Shown here: positions 42,569 to 50,940 of the stretch, one piece after another | Layout of the letters: each line of letters opens with the position of its first letter | Position numbering within the stretch: position 1 is the stretch's first letter | DNA from: Oligoflexales bacterium | GTDB lineage: Bacteria > Bdellovibrionota_B > Oligoflexia > Oligoflexales > Bog-1112 | NCBI GenBank assembly: GCA_017985985.1 | Contig: JAGNWK010000005.1 | Span: 1-64,000 of the forward strand | Length of the DNA: 64,000 nucleotides | Reading direction: 5' to 3' | The notes under the pieces: generated by a model | The model's database searches: none | Told to the model about the DNA's origin: nothing | Seen by the model: the letters and a program-made list of their open reading frames with translations, nothing else | Program-made: the position numbers and the translations under genes

Positions 42569-42943
42569 TTATAAAGCGTGGTCTATATCGTCAAAATCTA
42601 CTGCCTTCATTTTGTGACAGCCGAGTTCAGAACCATGGGGATGACAGGCGAGTATGATGACTTCTTCTCTTCTTTGATCGTTTCCTGCAGGAACACTGTA
42701 GATCACTTTCACCCAGACGTATTCACTACCCTTCCAGGTTTTAACGTCAATCAGTTTTGAATGGGGGATAGCCAAACGTTCAAATCGTTTACGACCTTTT
42801 TGAGCCGCTTGATCGAGGTGCTCTGCCGTGTAGCGTACGGACCCATGATGCCCGTGATGATGGTCTTCTTCCGATGCATGAGGAGCAGCAAAGACGGCTG
42901 AAGAAAAGAGAACTGCGATGAAGCTGAATACAAAATTCCGCAT
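42569..42943 (-). CDS. small exported histidine-rich protein, first gene of the zinc operon
   Basis: A 124-residue protein with a signal peptide (FVFSFIAVLFSSAVFAAPHA) followed at once by the metal-ligand cluster EEDHHHGHHG. The rest is a small alpha/beta domain ending with two cysteines and histidines (LACHPHGSELGCHKM). The His cluster suggests periplasmic metal binding. Its start is 41 bases from the 34-bp palindrome, so it is the gene directly controlled there. Confidence 0.75.
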   Translation of the reverse strand: MRNFVFSFIAVLFSSAVFAAPHASEEDHHHGHHGSVRYTAEHLDQAAQKGRKRFERLAIPHSKLIDVKTWKGSEYVWVKVIYSVPAGNDQRREEVIILACHPHGSELGCHKMKAVDFDDIDHAL

Positions 42944-42983
42944 ATAAGATATAACCCTCTGTTAATACTAAACAATTATTTCC

Positions 42984-43017
42984 ATATCTTGATAACGAGT
43001 TCTCATTATCAAGATAT
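42984..43017. promoter_or_regulatory. Zur/Fur-type operator in the divergent promoter region
   Basis: A 34-base near-perfect palindrome with arms ATATCTTGATAA and TTATCAAGATAT around CGAGTTCTCA. The core GATAAYGAG … CTCRTTATC resembles Fur-superfamily boxes. It lies between the His-rich gene (start 42943) and the regulator (start 43134), so one dimer or dimer pair could repress both directions. Confidence 0.8.
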
Positions 43018-43133
43018 TTGATAGCAGATTATCAATAAGTATGGCAAGATCTTTCTTCTCATCTGAGCTGACGATTAGTCTCAGCGTATCTCGTACATCA
43101 CTGGCAATTGAATTTTCAAGGAAGAATTTAGGC

Positions 43134-43505
43134 ATGGAACGTAAGACAAAACAACGACATGCAATTCTCAACGTCCTTGAGGAAGAGGGGCGGCCCCTTA
43201 GCCATCAAGAGATTTTTGATAAAGCTAAAGAGCTCGTACCAAACCTTGGCATAGCTACAGTGTACCGAGCCGTCAAAGACTACCTCGAAGTCGGTGAATT
43301 AGTGCCTGTAACATTGCCTGGTGACGCCACACGCTATGAACGCACAGGCAAACACCATCATCACCATTTCTGGTGCAGACTTTGTGACAAACTCTTTGAG
43401 GTCGAGGGTTGTCCAGGGACACTCAACGTGCAAGTCCCCAAAGGGTTTAAATCTGAGTTTCATGAAATTGTGTTTAAAGGACTCTGTGCTAGCTGCACGG
43501 ACTAG
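43134..43505 (+). CDS. zur: Fur-family repressor, probably zinc-responsive (Zur-like)
   Basis: A 123-residue regulator. The N-terminal winged helix reads KTKQRHAILNVLEEEGRPLSHQEIF and LGIATVYRAVKDYLEVGEL. Metal sites are typical: HHHHHFWCRLCDKLFEVEGCPG with a CxxC, the His cluster, and a final CASC. The longer frame from 43041 lacks support; ATG 43134 starts the family sequence. Placement against a ZnuABC-type operon across a palindrome is why I favour Zur over Fur or PerR. Confidence 0.9.
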   Translation: MERKTKQRHAILNVLEEEGRPLSHQEIFDKAKELVPNLGIATVYRAVKDYLEVGELVPVTLPGDATRYERTGKHHHHHFWCRLCDKLFEVEGCPGTLNVQVPKGFKSEFHEIVFKGLCASCTD

Positions 43506-43555
43506 GGGATAGCAAGGAGGGGGCCTGGGGGAAACTGCGCAGCTGGTTCCCCCAG
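43504..43555 (+). repeat. family C element downstream of the zur-like gene
   Basis: Reads AGCAAGGAGGGGGCC … CTGCGCAGCTGGTTCCCCC starting at the stop codon, in sense orientation for the regulator gene. Paired with 39853-39900 it brackets the zinc locus in inverted orientation. Confidence 0.75.
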
Positions 43556-43567
43556 AAAATAAAATGC

Positions 43568-44473
43568 CTAAAATCTAAAACCTAATCCAAGCCATAATGC
43601 AAAAAGATTTTCATAGCCTGTTGGGGTGTCTAGCAGGGTATAGTTTCGGATCTCTGCTTTGAGATGAAAGTGCTTTAGAAAATGAAACTTCTGGCCAATT
43701 CCCAGTGTAAGAGTTGGAGAACTTACCGTCTCTGGAGCGGGGCGTCCGTTAGCACCGATCAGATCGTCCATACCTTCAGAGGAAGGACAGACACCAGTTT
43801 TGGGAGGACAGCCAGGAAAATCGCTTGGAACTGGACCTCGAGCTGGATTCCCATTTTTCAAATAATGGGACTCTGGATAAAGATCTGACATGGCCAATCC
43901 CAGACCAAAAGTCATAAAAATATCAAAATGGTTTGTGAACGATAAGAAGGCTAGCTGTTTCCCATAAATAGGATTCCAAATCAAAGATGCAGCAGCAATC
44001 AGGTTGAGTTCTCGAATCCTCGTATAAGCAGGCCCTATACTAGCTCCCTTGATAGCGTTTCCGTTGCCATCTTGCAGGTCCTTTGCTGGATCATCTCCCG
44101 GAAAGGCGCAGGGGCCGTTACTCACCAATTCGTTGGGATCATTGTAGAAGTGCTCTATGCAGTAACGCTCATCCTTGTCTTTATTCATCGCATAGGCGCC
44201 TTCTATCCCCACCCCCCAACTTTCACTCCAAAAATAACTTATAGCCCCATGAATAAGACTCGTATCCACAAACGACTGATTGAGAATGATCCCATAAGAA
44301 GGGAGACCAAATTCAATTCGACCGGCTTTGGGAAAAAGCTTATTTTTTACATTTTCATCTGAATCTGTCGCTTTTCTATAGATCTGATCAGCGACAAGAG
44401 GGCTTGTGGAAAGGAACAAGAGATTTGATAAAAAAAACAAAAGAGTGAGACTATTCCATCTTATCTGCAACAA
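43568..44473 (-). CDS. outer-membrane beta-barrel protein
   Basis: A 301-residue protein whose start is probably TTG 44473 (AAAGGGA upstream). It has a signal peptide (LTLLFFLSNLLFLSTSPLVA), a region of alternating strands (SLIHGAISYFWSESWGVGIEGAYAM, FDIFMTFGLGLAMSD), a C-rich loop insertion (FPGCPPKTGVCPSS), and final strands LTLGIGQKFHFLKHFHLKAEIRNYTL and LFALWLGLGFRF ending in Phe. This matches the outer-membrane beta-barrel domain proteins of myxobacteria and relatives. Substrate or partner unknown; not obviously part of the zinc operon. Confidence 0.8.
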   Translation of the reverse strand: MLQIRWNSLTLLFFLSNLLFLSTSPLVADQIYRKATDSDENVKNKLFPKAGRIEFGLPSYGIILNQSFVDTSLIHGAISYFWSESWGVGIEGAYAMNKDKDERYCIEHFYNDPNELVSNGPCAFPGDDPAKDLQDGNGNAIKGASIGPAYTRIRELNLIAAASLIWNPIYGKQLAFLSFTNHFDIFMTFGLGLAMSDLYPESHYLKNGNPARGPVPSDFPGCPPKTGVCPSSEGMDDLIGANGRPAPETVSSPTLTLGIGQKFHFLKHFHLKAEIRNYTLLDTPTGYENLFALWLGLGFRF

Positions 44474-44617
44474 GAGAGTCCCTTTCTTTACAATTTTTTC
44501 GATAACCTTAACAACAAGAGCAATAAATTTTTATTTGTAAATGTGTTAGATCTATTTTAGCAGATTTGAAGAAGCAAATCAGGTCTCCACCCGTGAACCT
44601 GCAACAAGTGAAGTGTC

Positions 44618-44645
44618 AAAAAAATGGGGAGCATAGGCTCCCCAT
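44618..44645 (-). terminator. rho-independent terminator of the RCC1-repeat lipoprotein gene
   Basis: On the minus strand ATGGGGAGC, loop CTAT, GCTCCCCAT and then a run of T. The 9-bp GC-rich stem is perfect, 50 bases past the stop codon at 44695. It is the clearest classical terminator in the window. Confidence 0.93.
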
Positions 44646-44694
44646 AAGTTCATCTGTTAGATGGGCGTTTTGTTCATGCCCGTTTTGTGAAAGA

Positions 44695-47073
44695 TCAATT
44701 AGGATTCGTGAAGGCTCTTAAGCCATCTGGAACTGTGATTTGACCATCTTGATTAGATCCCCAGCAGGTAACAGAGCCTTGCTTTACTGCACAGCCATGT
44801 ATAATTCCGAGAGCAAGGGCTTGGACATCACGCAAATCAGAAGGAGGATAATTTACACGAGACCGCCCCTCCAGATCCCAACAAGAGATAGTATTATCTA
44901 TTCCTATGGCACAGTTGGAGTCTCCACCAACAAGTACCCGTACATCCTTCTTTGGTATAAGACTGAGCTGGTAACTATTTCCAATTCCAATTCCCCAACA
45001 AGCCACCGTGCTATCCTTTTTTAGAGCGCAAGTATGATTCCTACTACCAGCAAGTGAGCTTACTTTACCCAATCCAGAAGGCACTTTAGTTTGTCCGTGA
45101 TCACAATAGGAATCCACACATCCGCCTGTTTCCATGGCTAGAGTCATATTTTTAGCACCCCAACAAGTGACCGTCTCATCCTCATCAGCTGTAACTGCAC
45201 AGGTATGAGCATCACCAACAGCAAGAGAGCTCGCTTGCAATCCAAGTGGCATATCATTCTGCCCAAAGTCACGATCCCCTCCCCAACAAACAACGGATTT
45301 ATCCCATTTCACTGCACAAGTACGATAAGTTCCAGGTCCAGAAGCAAGAGATCTTACTTTACCTAAATTTGTAGGTGGTAAGGCCAGCGACGCCCCACCC
45401 CCCCAGCAGGTGACGGTATCATCCTCTTTCACTGCACAAGTGCCAGGATAACTAGCAACCAATGCCTTTACTCTACCTAAACTTGCAGGGGGATTAGGGG
45501 GTACAGCCCGGGAGCGGTCCGTCGCCAAGCCTCCCCAGCATGCAACCGTTCTATCAGCTTGTATGACACAAGTATGGTCGTAACCAGCAGCAATAATATT
45601 TTTTTCATCCAGAGGAGCACTTGAATAAGCAGGAGTTTGATACCCATAGTCAGGAGTTGGACGGGTATAGTCAGTGGTATATTCTGGTCCGAAGCAGTCT
45701 TTTTTTGGTGAAATTTTTGCAAAGTCGTCCCACGCCTTATCCATAGCTGCTTTATAGGCTACATAAGCTGGATCATCGGCTAAACCCATGTTACCAGTTG
45801 CCCCTAAACCACTCACGACAACTCCAGCTACCGCTGCAGCTAGTCCAGTTGAGACAGCTACCCATCCGCCAATCTTCATCTTCTTTCGACTCATCCCGTT
45901 ATCTTCATACTCCTGTCTCGCCTTAGCGTTCTTTTCATCTATCTTTTGGTTTTCTGTCTCTAATGTCTTGATATCGCTAGCACCAACATTATATCTGAGC
46001 TCAGACGGAATCACCTTCCTAGGAATTACTTTGGGCCCACCATCCTCAACAGCCCCTAATACTATTAAACCACCAATCGCAGCAACCGTACCGACTGCTC
46101 CTAATGAGATGAGTGCAATCTCCCAGGGTTTGCTGAATGGACGACTAACCGTTCCAGTTCCACCTGTTGATGTAGAAGCTATTTCTTTAGTTGCTGCATC
46201 TACAAGATTTTTAAGCTGTACCGAGTTGGTTTTCAGAAATAAGGTTAAGGCTTCTGGTTCGTAGCCTGCTAAATTGACGATTTTTTTGTTGATATAGTCC
46301 TTACTTTTGGGGTCTGGATTTTTTAGGGCTTTAAGCCGTCTCTGTTCGTTCTCATCTATCCCTAATGACACCATTCGCCTATCACTAGCTTTGATGAATC
46401 TCTCCGCTACTTCGAAGAACTGACGATCAGATTCCTCATTATCTGCAAAACAAGCTTGATAACTATCTTGTGAAATTATTTGCTTGGTAGGTGTAGGCAC
46501 CACTAAATCATACACTTCACCATTACAAGCAAGCATTGTGGTTTGAGATACCTGAGTAGTGGGGTAAAGAGGACCGGCTTCTTTATTGAAATACTCTCGC
46601 CTGACACACTTACGGATTCTTACGCGGTCTCCAGGAGCAGCTACCATTACAGGTTTTTGATAGCCCTCGGAATAGTTGGGACTCATATAACTCTTGAACC
46701 GGGAAGGGGTCTGATATTGTTGCAGATCCACAAACATAATCTGCCCAATTGGCTTTATCGGTTCCTGCGAGAAATCAACAGGGCTCTGCTTCAACTCAAA
46801 TGTCACTTGCGACCCATACCAGGCAAGCGATTCTATCTTCGGAGCTGTCTCTGGTGTAAAGCTCAGTTCTTCTACTCCAACTTTTTCTGGAGTGAAGTCA
46901 CCATCTGCAAGATTAAAAGCGGGTCCATCTCCTATATTTTTCCCCGCAGATAATAAACCCATACCATTCGGTTCAGAAAGTTTGTTCCTCTGCTGCTTAC
47001 AAGCTGGACTCAAGCTAACGAGAGCAGCCATAGCTCCGATTAAAACCATAAACACCAGATTCTTCTTGATCAT
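44695..47073 (-). CDS. two-helix lipoprotein (family member 3) carrying an RCC1-type propeller
   Basis: A 792-residue lipoprotein with lipobox ending LSPAC. The first 480 residues follow the paralogues at 262-2487 and 16694-18624: LADGDFTPEKV near the N-terminus, a cysteine pair, VNLAGYEPEALTLFLKTNS, a hydrophobic helix at about 314-338, a charged stretch, a second Gly/Ala-rich helix at about 404-428, then DPAYVAYKAAMDKAWDDF. The final 300 residues add about seven RCC1-like blades of about 50 residues, each with a HTCAVK…VTCWG core (for example HTCVIQADRTVACWG and HTCALKKDSTVACWG), which should close a propeller. In each blade two cysteines recur, probably disulphide bonded. I infer a membrane-anchored module presenting an exchangeable binding domain. 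Confidence 0.85.
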   Translation of the reverse strand: MIKKNLVFMVLIGAMAALVSLSPACKQQRNKLSEPNGMGLLSAGKNIGDGPAFNLADGDFTPEKVGVEELSFTPETAPKIESLAWYGSQVTFELKQSPVDFSQEPIKPIGQIMFVDLQQYQTPSRFKSYMSPNYSEGYQKPVMVAAPGDRVRIRKCVRREYFNKEAGPLYPTTQVSQTTMLACNGEVYDLVVPTPTKQIISQDSYQACFADNEESDRQFFEVAERFIKASDRRMVSLGIDENEQRRLKALKNPDPKSKDYINKKIVNLAGYEPEALTLFLKTNSVQLKNLVDAATKEIASTSTGGTGTVSRPFSKPWEIALISLGAVGTVAAIGGLIVLGAVEDGGPKVIPRKVIPSELRYNVGASDIKTLETENQKIDEKNAKARQEYEDNGMSRKKMKIGGWVAVSTGLAAAVAGVVVSGLGATGNMGLADDPAYVAYKAAMDKAWDDFAKISPKKDCFGPEYTTDYTRPTPDYGYQTPAYSSAPLDEKNIIAAGYDHTCVIQADRTVACWGGLATDRSRAVPPNPPASLGRVKALVASYPGTCAVKEDDTVTCWGGGASLALPPTNLGKVRSLASGPGTYRTCAVKWDKSVVCWGGDRDFGQNDMPLGLQASSLAVGDAHTCAVTADEDETVTCWGAKNMTLAMETGGCVDSYCDHGQTKVPSGLGKVSSLAGSRNHTCALKKDSTVACWGIGIGNSYQLSLIPKKDVRVLVGGDSNCAIGIDNTISCWDLEGRSRVNYPPSDLRDVQALALGIIHGCAVKQGSVTCWGSNQDGQITVPDGLRAFTNPN

Positions 47074-47145
47074 TGAAATCCTCTTGTCTAAGCCCTATAA
47101 TGAACACACTAAATTAAACGAATTTACTTAAATAGCTGATGCCGT

Positions 47146-47445
47146 AAGAAATCACCTGAGCGCCAATGTCATTCAGTTAGGGACTCCTTACTTGTCTTCT
47201 CCGCTTAATTCGATACCTCTCGACTCCGCTTCGCTACGCTCGAGCTGACAAGGTCTCGAGCTGACAAGGTCTCGAGGTAACACTGTAGAGCGTTGGCTCG
47301 GAGTGACATTCTCCCAACCAGTCAAGCCCCGTCACCCTGAGCGACGTCCACCGCAGGTGGACGAAGTCGAATGGGTATCGAGTTAACACTGAACAGATAA
47401 GTAAGGAGATCCTAACCGAATGACAATGTCAGTAGGTGATCTCAT
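47146..47445. mobile_element. 300-bp MITE-like element
   Basis: Ends are inverted copies of family E (left ATCACCTGAGCGCCAATGTC, right the complement of GATCACCTACTGACATTGTC), with family A modules inside in both orientations and a short tandem CTCGAGCTGACAAGGT duplication. It occupies most of the 405-base gap before the O-antigen-ligase-like gene and ends 33 bases before it. Confidence 0.75.
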
Positions 47446-47478
47446 GCGTAACATCCGTTTAAAGGACAAGAGCTAGAG

Positions 47479-49311
47479 ATGAAAAATCTTTCCATCATTT
47501 TCCAAAAGGCAAGCCTGTCAAGACTTGCCTCGATTTATCCTTCTCTTATACTTCTGTTTATTTTATCCTGCCTCCCTCTGTATTTCAACAGCACCTACAT
47601 CGATGCCTATACACAGGGCAAGTGGACTTTTCTCTACGCCACGACAGCTGTGGGTCTTATCCTCTCTTTTATGGGGCCTAAAGATTTTGTAATCCCACAA
47701 TTTTCCAAACTTCAGCAAGTCCTTCTGATCTGTCTTTTGACAATTTCCACTCAAAATCTGATTCAACATGGTCCCTTCTCGCAAAGTCTACCCATGGTCG
47801 ACAGGGTTATTTTTCTTATCTTCGTTTTCTATTTTATCCAGGCTCTCACATCTCCCTCCTTCCTCCGTTCTCTCTCCCTGATCTTCATACTCAATGCGAT
47901 CTTGATTATGACTGTCGCTTATTTGCAGGCAGCAGAGCTAAATCTGCCTATCCCTAACGGTGGGGGAGGATTTTCCTCTCTATTTGGGAATACAAATTTC
48001 ACATCTGAGTTTTTGGCTTATACGCTGGTCTTTTCCTTTTTCTATTATCCAACTGTGTCTTCTTCCCATAAGAAAATTCTGCTTGAAATCGCTATGGGGA
48101 CTTTCCTTGCTTATATCCTTTACTGGCGTTGTCGCTCAGCCTACTTAGGCCTCCTCCTTTGCGTACCCTACATACTCTGGCGTTTAAGACCTATGTCAGG
48201 CACTGCCGTTCTGAGAGTTCTGTCCTTCACGACTTTCTTTTTCTACTTCCAAAGATTTTTAAGTCAGCGCTTCACAAGTAAAATTTTCGAGAGTTTTTCA
48301 AAAAATGAATTTTTTTCAATTTTTGATTCCCAAAAAGTAAAACCGCTACTCGCTATCAATACAGATCTCACGGACTCCTTAAAGGCGTATTACACCATCA
48401 ATATGAGATGGAGCATCTGGTTAGATGCACTGGAACTAGCTCTGCGTAAACCGGCAGGAACGGGGATGGGAAGCTTTACTTTTGCTCACATTTTAGACTC
48501 CGTTCAGAGAAGAAGCATTATAGAAGAGTATATTTTATGGGAGCACCCTCATAATGAAGTCGTTAAATTTGTTGTAGAAGATGGTTGGTTGTTTTTTGGT
48601 CTGCTTGTTGTCTTGTGCTTATCCTTCCTCATCAAAGCCTGGAGGGTAAAGCGTCCGGAAGCTAAATCCACTCCGAATCATTGGCAGTACTTCATCTCTC
48701 TCTTTGCCATTTTTCTATTCAGCTCTCTCACCTCGTTCCCCTTAAGCCTCCCTCTTGAGTTTCTTATAGCAGCCCTGCTCCTAGCCTTGCTTTTTCATCA
48801 CGCAGGAGAATGGAAAGAACTTAAGTTGAACAGAGGCTTCTTTAGTCTAGGCTCACTGACCTTGAGTGCCTTGGTCTTCAGTTCTTTTTATAGAGTGGAT
48901 TTTGCTGAACGGGTTTTTAAAGACAAAGGCTCAAGTCTCTACCAAACCGACAGAGCCTGTCAGTTGGTCCCCAGTCACTGGCAAGTCTGTCTCGCGGCGG
49001 CCAGGAATCACATGAGCTGGAGGGATTGGGACGGAGCAGAGAAAGTGCTCAAAGATATCCTTCTGGTCCATCCCTACCACTACCCCGCCTTGCGCGTTTC
49101 AGCAGAACTGTCTTCTCTTCGGAAAAACCAATGGGATGAATGCCTCAGTTTATGGGCCTACGATAGAATTCTAAGTGACCGAAGTGACTTGAAACAACGA
49201 AAAGAAGGCAGCTGCAGCAAAGAACTTTTGGAGAATTTATCGAATTCTCATCTCCCCGTTGAACTCGGCCTCTTGGCGGGGGCTCGGCGGGATTCTCAGA
49301 ACAGGCGTTGA
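47479..49311 (+). CDS. O-antigen ligase/polymerase-like membrane protein with periplasmic tail
   Basis: A 610-residue protein with about 12 hydrophobic helices in the first 460 residues, then a soluble C-terminal region with TPR-like character (WQVCLAAARNHMSWRDWDGAEKVLKDILLVHPYHYPALRV). The large loop carries GTGMGSFTFAHILDS and WEHPHNEVVKFVVEDGWLFFGL, the HPHN motif typical of Wzy/WaaL-like ligases and PglL-type O-oligosaccharyltransferases. It would transfer or polymerise lipid-linked glycans at the periplasmic face of the inner membrane. The acceptor cannot be predicted. It stands alone. Confidence 0.85.
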   Translation: MKNLSIIFQKASLSRLASIYPSLILLFILSCLPLYFNSTYIDAYTQGKWTFLYATTAVGLILSFMGPKDFVIPQFSKLQQVLLICLLTISTQNLIQHGPFSQSLPMVDRVIFLIFVFYFIQALTSPSFLRSLSLIFILNAILIMTVAYLQAAELNLPIPNGGGGFSSLFGNTNFTSEFLAYTLVFSFFYYPTVSSSHKKILLEIAMGTFLAYILYWRCRSAYLGLLLCVPYILWRLRPMSGTAVLRVLSFTTFFFYFQRFLSQRFTSKIFESFSKNEFFSIFDSQKVKPLLAINTDLTDSLKAYYTINMRWSIWLDALELALRKPAGTGMGSFTFAHILDSVQRRSIIEEYILWEHPHNEVVKFVVEDGWLFFGLLVVLCLSFLIKAWRVKRPEAKSTPNHWQYFISLFAIFLFSSLTSFPLSLPLEFLIAALLLALLFHHAGEWKELKLNRGFFSLGSLTLSALVFSSFYRVDFAERVFKDKGSSLYQTDRACQLVPSHWQVCLAAARNHMSWRDWDGAEKVLKDILLVHPYHYPALRVSAELSSLRKNQWDECLSLWAYDRILSDRSDLKQRKEGSCSKELLENLSNSHLPVELGLLAGARRDSQNRR

Positions 49312-49388
49312 CATTCCTCGCTAGATATGGGACTGCAGGAGCTTCCATTTAAATTTTAAATTTAAAAATTTGATAAAAGGATAGACCC

Positions 49389-49481
49389 ATGGCAAAAAAA
49401 AGCACAGCACGTTACAGAGCTAAAAAGAAGCTTCGAGTTCGACGTAAAATCCGTAAAAGCCGCCACGGACGTCATCTCTAG
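49389..49481 (+). CDS. 30-residue very basic ribosomal-type protein
   Basis: ATG 49389 with AAGGATAG at good distance opens a 30-codon gene (MAKKSTARYRAKKKLRVRRK plus ten more residues). Eighteen of the 30 residues are Lys, Arg or His. The RYRAKKKLRVRRKIRKSR pattern resembles the AURKAIP1/COX24-domain miniproteins related to mitochondrial mS38 and, more distantly, small basic ribosomal proteins. Too short to classify firmly, but start, ribosome site and composition are convincing. It is easily missed by gene finders. Confidence 0.7.
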   Translation: MAKKSTARYRAKKKLRVRRKIRKSRHGRHL

Positions 49482-49501
49482 TCTTCTTTTGTGAGGGTCT
49501 T

Positions 49502-49690
49502 AAGAGATCACCTGACCACCAATGTCATTCGGTTAAGGCAGAATTCCTTAATCGTCTACTTTATCTAGCTCGATACCCTTCGACTTCGCTCGGGGTGACG
49601 GGGGCTTTAACAAGTTGGGAGGACGTCACCCCGAGCGAAGTCGAGGGGTATCTTGCCTTAACCGAATGACATTGACCTGACCCGAACTCA
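49502..49690. mobile_element. small MITE-like element (about 190 bp)
   Basis: The left end GATCACCTGACCACCAATGTC… matches family E; the right end is a shorter inverted copy (CGAATGACATTGACCTGACC). Between them two complementary family A arms (ACTTCGCTCGGGGTGACG and its complement) can fold into one long hairpin. It lies between the basic miniprotein and the metallophosphoesterase gene. Confidence 0.75.
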
Positions 49691-49697
49691 ACTAAAC

Positions 49698-50897
49698 TTA
49701 GAGCAGGCGCTCCTTCTGATCCTGTCGCTCCATAGCCAGGACAGTACTTCGGCGGTCTGCCATAGTCCCAAGATGCTCCCTGATTTTATCCAAAAAGCTC
49801 AGGACTGGCGGGGGGGTATACTCCCTCTGTTCATCACAGGTCACCTCGATAACCTTTGAGGCCACGAGCTCATCATCCTGCATGTCTATCTCGACAAAAG
49901 TTTTGGGGATCGCAACAAGGGATTTCGCTCCCTTCTCCAGCATAAATTCATTACGAAAACAGCCGGTTTGAATCACCTTGCGGTTTCCATAGCTGCGGAC
50001 AGTTGTTTCATGCTGATGACCTACGACGTACAGTCTCGTATCTTCACTTGAGAACATCCTCTTGTAGAAAAAAGGGCTCATATCCACATCGGGACTGAAG
50101 TTGGTTGTTCGTTTGACGACCTCCTTGATCATCGCCCAGCTGACTTTTTTTAGGGGGTCGGTCGAGCTCAGGTAATCCCGCAGATAGTTCGTCGTCCAAT
50201 ACCGCCAAAACTTGCCAAGTACCAACTCTTTGATCTCAGGTAATAATTCAAGAAGCAGTCTTTTGGGTTTAACTCGATCTAGGTGATAAAAATCCTTCTG
50301 CATCGGCAAAACCACATTCAAGAGGCAGACTGCTGACCAAGGAAGATTGAGATAGGTCTCCCCTCTGTATTCGATAAACAGCTTCTTCTCATTGACGTAA
50401 AACATCCCATCCTGCTGGGATCCATGTTCAATGTGCACATTCCCAAGCTGCAAGCTAAATCCGGGAAAAATAATCTGTTGACTGGCACCACAGAGTTCTC
50501 TGATCCGACTTTGGATGGCGGGGAACGTCAACTCCTGGTCATGATTACCGACAATAAAGTAAACCTGTCTTTTGGCGGGACGATGACGAATAAAATCGTG
50601 CAGCCCTCTAAAAAAAGCTGGGTGATGCCGCACCACTTTGTCAAACTTCGCAAGAGCGACCTTCTCATTGACGAGGTGGGGGTAAACCCCCTCGTAGGAC
50701 GTCTTCAAAAGGTCGAACGTGTCCCCATTAAAGACCAAACTCACATCCCGGTCATCGTAGTAGGAAGAGCTATAAACAGCGAAGAGACGCTCGAGAAAGT
50801 CTGAGTGCGGGAAATCATCTTCCACCCCTCCGCCCCCCATCTCTATGTCACTGAATACAGAGAGAAGTCTGTTGCTGTTATCAGGATGTTTTGGCAT
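49698..50897 (-). CDS. calcineurin-like metallophosphoesterase
   Basis: A 399-residue cytoplasmic phosphoesterase. It has the metal ligand motifs in order: SVFSDIEMGGG (Asp), VFNGDTFDLL (GD), IVGNHDQELTF (GNHD), HIEHGSQQDG and VVGHQHET (GHxH). The closest known layout is the LpxH/YbbF-like group, but the long central helical insertion (about residues 190-270) is different, so the substrate is open. Divergent from alaS with only 43 bases between starts. Confidence 0.9.
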   Translation of the reverse strand: MPKHPDNSNRLLSVFSDIEMGGGGVEDDFPHSDFLERLFAVYSSSYYDDRDVSLVFNGDTFDLLKTSYEGVYPHLVNEKVALAKFDKVVRHHPAFFRGLHDFIRHRPAKRQVYFIVGNHDQELTFPAIQSRIRELCGASQQIIFPGFSLQLGNVHIEHGSQQDGMFYVNEKKLFIEYRGETYLNLPWSAVCLLNVVLPMQKDFYHLDRVKPKRLLLELLPEIKELVLGKFWRYWTTNYLRDYLSSTDPLKKVSWAMIKEVVKRTTNFSPDVDMSPFFYKRMFSSEDTRLYVVGHQHETTVRSYGNRKVIQTGCFRNEFMLEKGAKSLVAIPKTFVEIDMQDDELVASKVIEVTCDEQREYTPPPVLSFLDKIREHLGTMADRRSTVLAMERQDQKERLL

Positions 50898-50940
50898 GAT
50901 TATTCCCCAAACTTATATGAGCAAGAGAACAGTATAGTTT

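Noticed and set aside
43041-43505. Longer Fur-type protein starting at 43041
   Set aside because: The extra 31 residues overlap the promoter region next to the palindrome and do not resemble Fur-family N-termini; ATG 43134 fits the family.
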